From: Leptolyngbyaceae cyanobacterium SM1_3_5
GTDB lineage: Bacteria > Cyanobacteriota > Cyanobacteriia > Elainellales > Elainellaceae
NCBI GenBank assembly: GCA_012031475.1
Contig: JAAUTJ010000173.1
Location: 1 to 8,422, forward strand
Reading direction: 5' to 3'
Length of the DNA: 8,422 nt
Positions 7,265 to 8,422 of the stretch are shown one piece after another. Below the pieces are notes generated by a model. It had not been told where the DNA came from. It searched no databases and saw nothing but the letters and a program-made list of their open reading frames with translations. A program made the translations under genes and the position numbers. Each line of letters opens with the position of its first letter. Positions within the stretch are counted from its first letter, which is position 1.

Positions 7265-8422
7265 TTATTCCGAGATCAAAGGCGAATCGATCGCGGAGTC
7301 TCTCACCAATGGCTGATAGAAACTGGCGATTAAACCGACCATCAGCCACCAGAGCGTACTGACCTGCGGACGATACCAAACGGTATCCACCAAGCCGTGC
7401 GCCAGCATTCCAAACATTGTGGCGATCGCCGCCATCAGCCAAAATCCGGATGCATTTCGAGTCGATCGCAACCGCTGAAGCTGCACCCAGCCTTGATTAA
7501 ACGCCACCAGCAGCAGCCACAAAAAACAGGTGAAGCCGATGATCCCCGTTTCCACCAAAACTTCCAGCAAGATCGAATAGGCACTGAGGGCGCTAAATCC
7601 GGTGCGCTGGTAGCGCGGATAGATCTTGTTAAACGCGCTGTTGCCCGGACCAATGCCGATGATTGGGCGATCGCGAATCATCTCGATCACGCCTGACCAG
7701 ACGTTGATGCGATAGTTGTTGCTGCTGTCTTCTCGTCCGACGAACATGCTGCCAACGCGATCGCGCAGGGGTTCCACCGTTGCCACAGCCAGCACGATGA
7801 CACTAGCCGACACGCCCAGCACGATCGGCATTGCCAGCCTGCGCCACAGTCGCGGCAGATAGACGCTGAACCAGTGAACCAGCAGCACCATTGCGGCAAA
7901 GCTTGCGACCACAAAGCCAATCCAGCCGCCGCGACTGAACGTCAGCACCAAACAGGCCGCATTGGTCACGGTCAGCAGTAAGGCCATCGCTTTCGCCGTC
8001 CAGCGTTTCCAGGCAAAAACCGCCGCGCCGCTGAAGACGACAGCAGGCAGCAAATAGGCGGCGAGCAAATTGGGATTGCCCAAAAAGCTGTAAACGCGAG
8101 TCGTACCTGCCAGCGTCGATTCGGCATCCACCCAAGTCGCCAGCGCATCCGCGCCAAAAAACCACTGCCGCAGCCCAACCACGCTCACCAAAGCAGTCGC
8201 CAGCAAATAGACGAGGATGAGGATCGATCGCAACCGGGGCGATCGCAACACCCGTGCCGCCAGTGCAAACATCAGTAAATACAGCGTCAGCCTGCCGCAG
8301 CCGACCAGCGCCGCCGATTTCACTGGAGAAAGCGCAGTGGCAACGATCGAAATGCCCCAATACAGCAAAACAACCAAGGTGAATCGGCGTAAACCGACTC
8401 CGACTTGTCGTCGCTGAGCGTT
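7265..8422 (-). CDS. ictB: IctB family membrane protein (O-antigen ligase superfamily), 5' end outside window
   Basis: About 385 residues are visible and the frame stays open through the right edge, so the N-terminus (perhaps 80 residues) is missing; an apparent TTG start at 8377 is internal. The sequence matches the cyanobacterial IctB pattern: LYWGISIVATALSPVK, ARVLRSPRLRS, VGLRQWFFGADALATWVD, RVYSFLGNPNLLAAYLLPAV, TFSRGGWIGF, EPLRDRVGSMF, DSSNNYRINVW, EMIRDRPIIGIGPGN, LLEVLVETGIIGFTCF and AHGLVDTVWYRPQVSTLWW. Roughly eight to ten hydrophobic helices are present. IctB was named in Synechococcus PCC 7942 for inorganic carbon accumulation and is often annotated as a putative bicarbonate transporter. 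It belongs to the Wzy/O-antigen ligase superfamily, and direct transport is disputed. No frameshift is seen here, unlike in the plus-strand genes. Confidence 0.92.
   Translation of the reverse strand, partial: NAQRRQVGVGLRRFTLVVLLYWGISIVATALSPVKSAALVGCGRLTLYLLMFALAARVLRSPRLRSILILVYLLATALVSVVGLRQWFFGADALATWVDAESTLAGTTRVYSFLGNPNLLAAYLLPAVVFSGAAVFAWKRWTAKAMALLLTVTNAACLVLTFSRGGWIGFVVASFAAMVLLVHWFSVYLPRLWRRLAMPIVLGVSASVIVLAVATVEPLRDRVGSMFVGREDSSNNYRINVWSGVIEMIRDRPIIGIGPGNSAFNKIYPRYQRTGFSALSAYSILLEVLVETGIIGFTCFLWLLLVAFNQGWVQLQRLRSTRNASGFWLMAAIATMFGMLAHGLVDTVWYRPQVSTLWWLMVGLIASFYQPLVRDSAIDSPLISE

Overview
This is a cyanobacterial chromosome segment. The evidence is at least nine copies of the palindrome GCGATCGC (HIP1) plus many GATCGC near-copies, a cyanobacterial-type IctB, and purine genes of the cyanobacterial/Bacillus type. 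Genus is not determinable from the window; a filamentous or Leptolyngbya-like lineage would fit the dispersed CCCCTAAATCCCC-type palindromes, but that is inference.

Layout, left to right. (1) Bases 1-1045: the 3' part of an RTX (haemolysin-type calcium-binding) secreted protein, with about 26 regular nonapeptides and a C-terminal secretion-type domain. (2) A 74-base gap holding a nested HIP1 palindrome. (3) Bases 1120-4827: purL (FGAM synthase, small-type subunit), interrupted at the conserved SHYGN|CVGVP motif by a full-length intein of about 477 residues (1587-3019) carrying a LAGLIDADG homing endonuclease. (4) A 150-base gap with a hairpin. (5) Bases 4996-6498: purF (amidophosphoribosyltransferase). 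(6) A 315-base gap with an inverted pair of C/G-rich palindromes and a good intrinsic terminator. (7) Bases 6814-7011: a 65-residue hydrophilic protein of unknown function. (8) On the minus strand, a 58-residue small membrane protein (7028-7204) downstream of a 5'-truncated ictB (7265-8422, running off the right edge).

PurF (step 1) and PurL (step 4) act in the same de novo purine pathway and lie in tandem. The intein would have to splice itself out for PurL to work. The minus-strand ictB and small membrane gene converge with the plus-strand block at a hairpin near 7020-7051.

The main caution is that every long plus-strand gene is broken by single-base indels: two in the RTX gene, two in the purL exteins, two in the intein and two in purF. 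All but one lie in short homopolymers or dinucleotide runs. Each break is repaired by changing one base, and the repaired lengths are exact multiples of three. Two consecutive essential-pathway genes broken this way look much more like residual long-read consensus errors than real pseudogenes. The annotation therefore treats each as one gene spanning its repaired frames.
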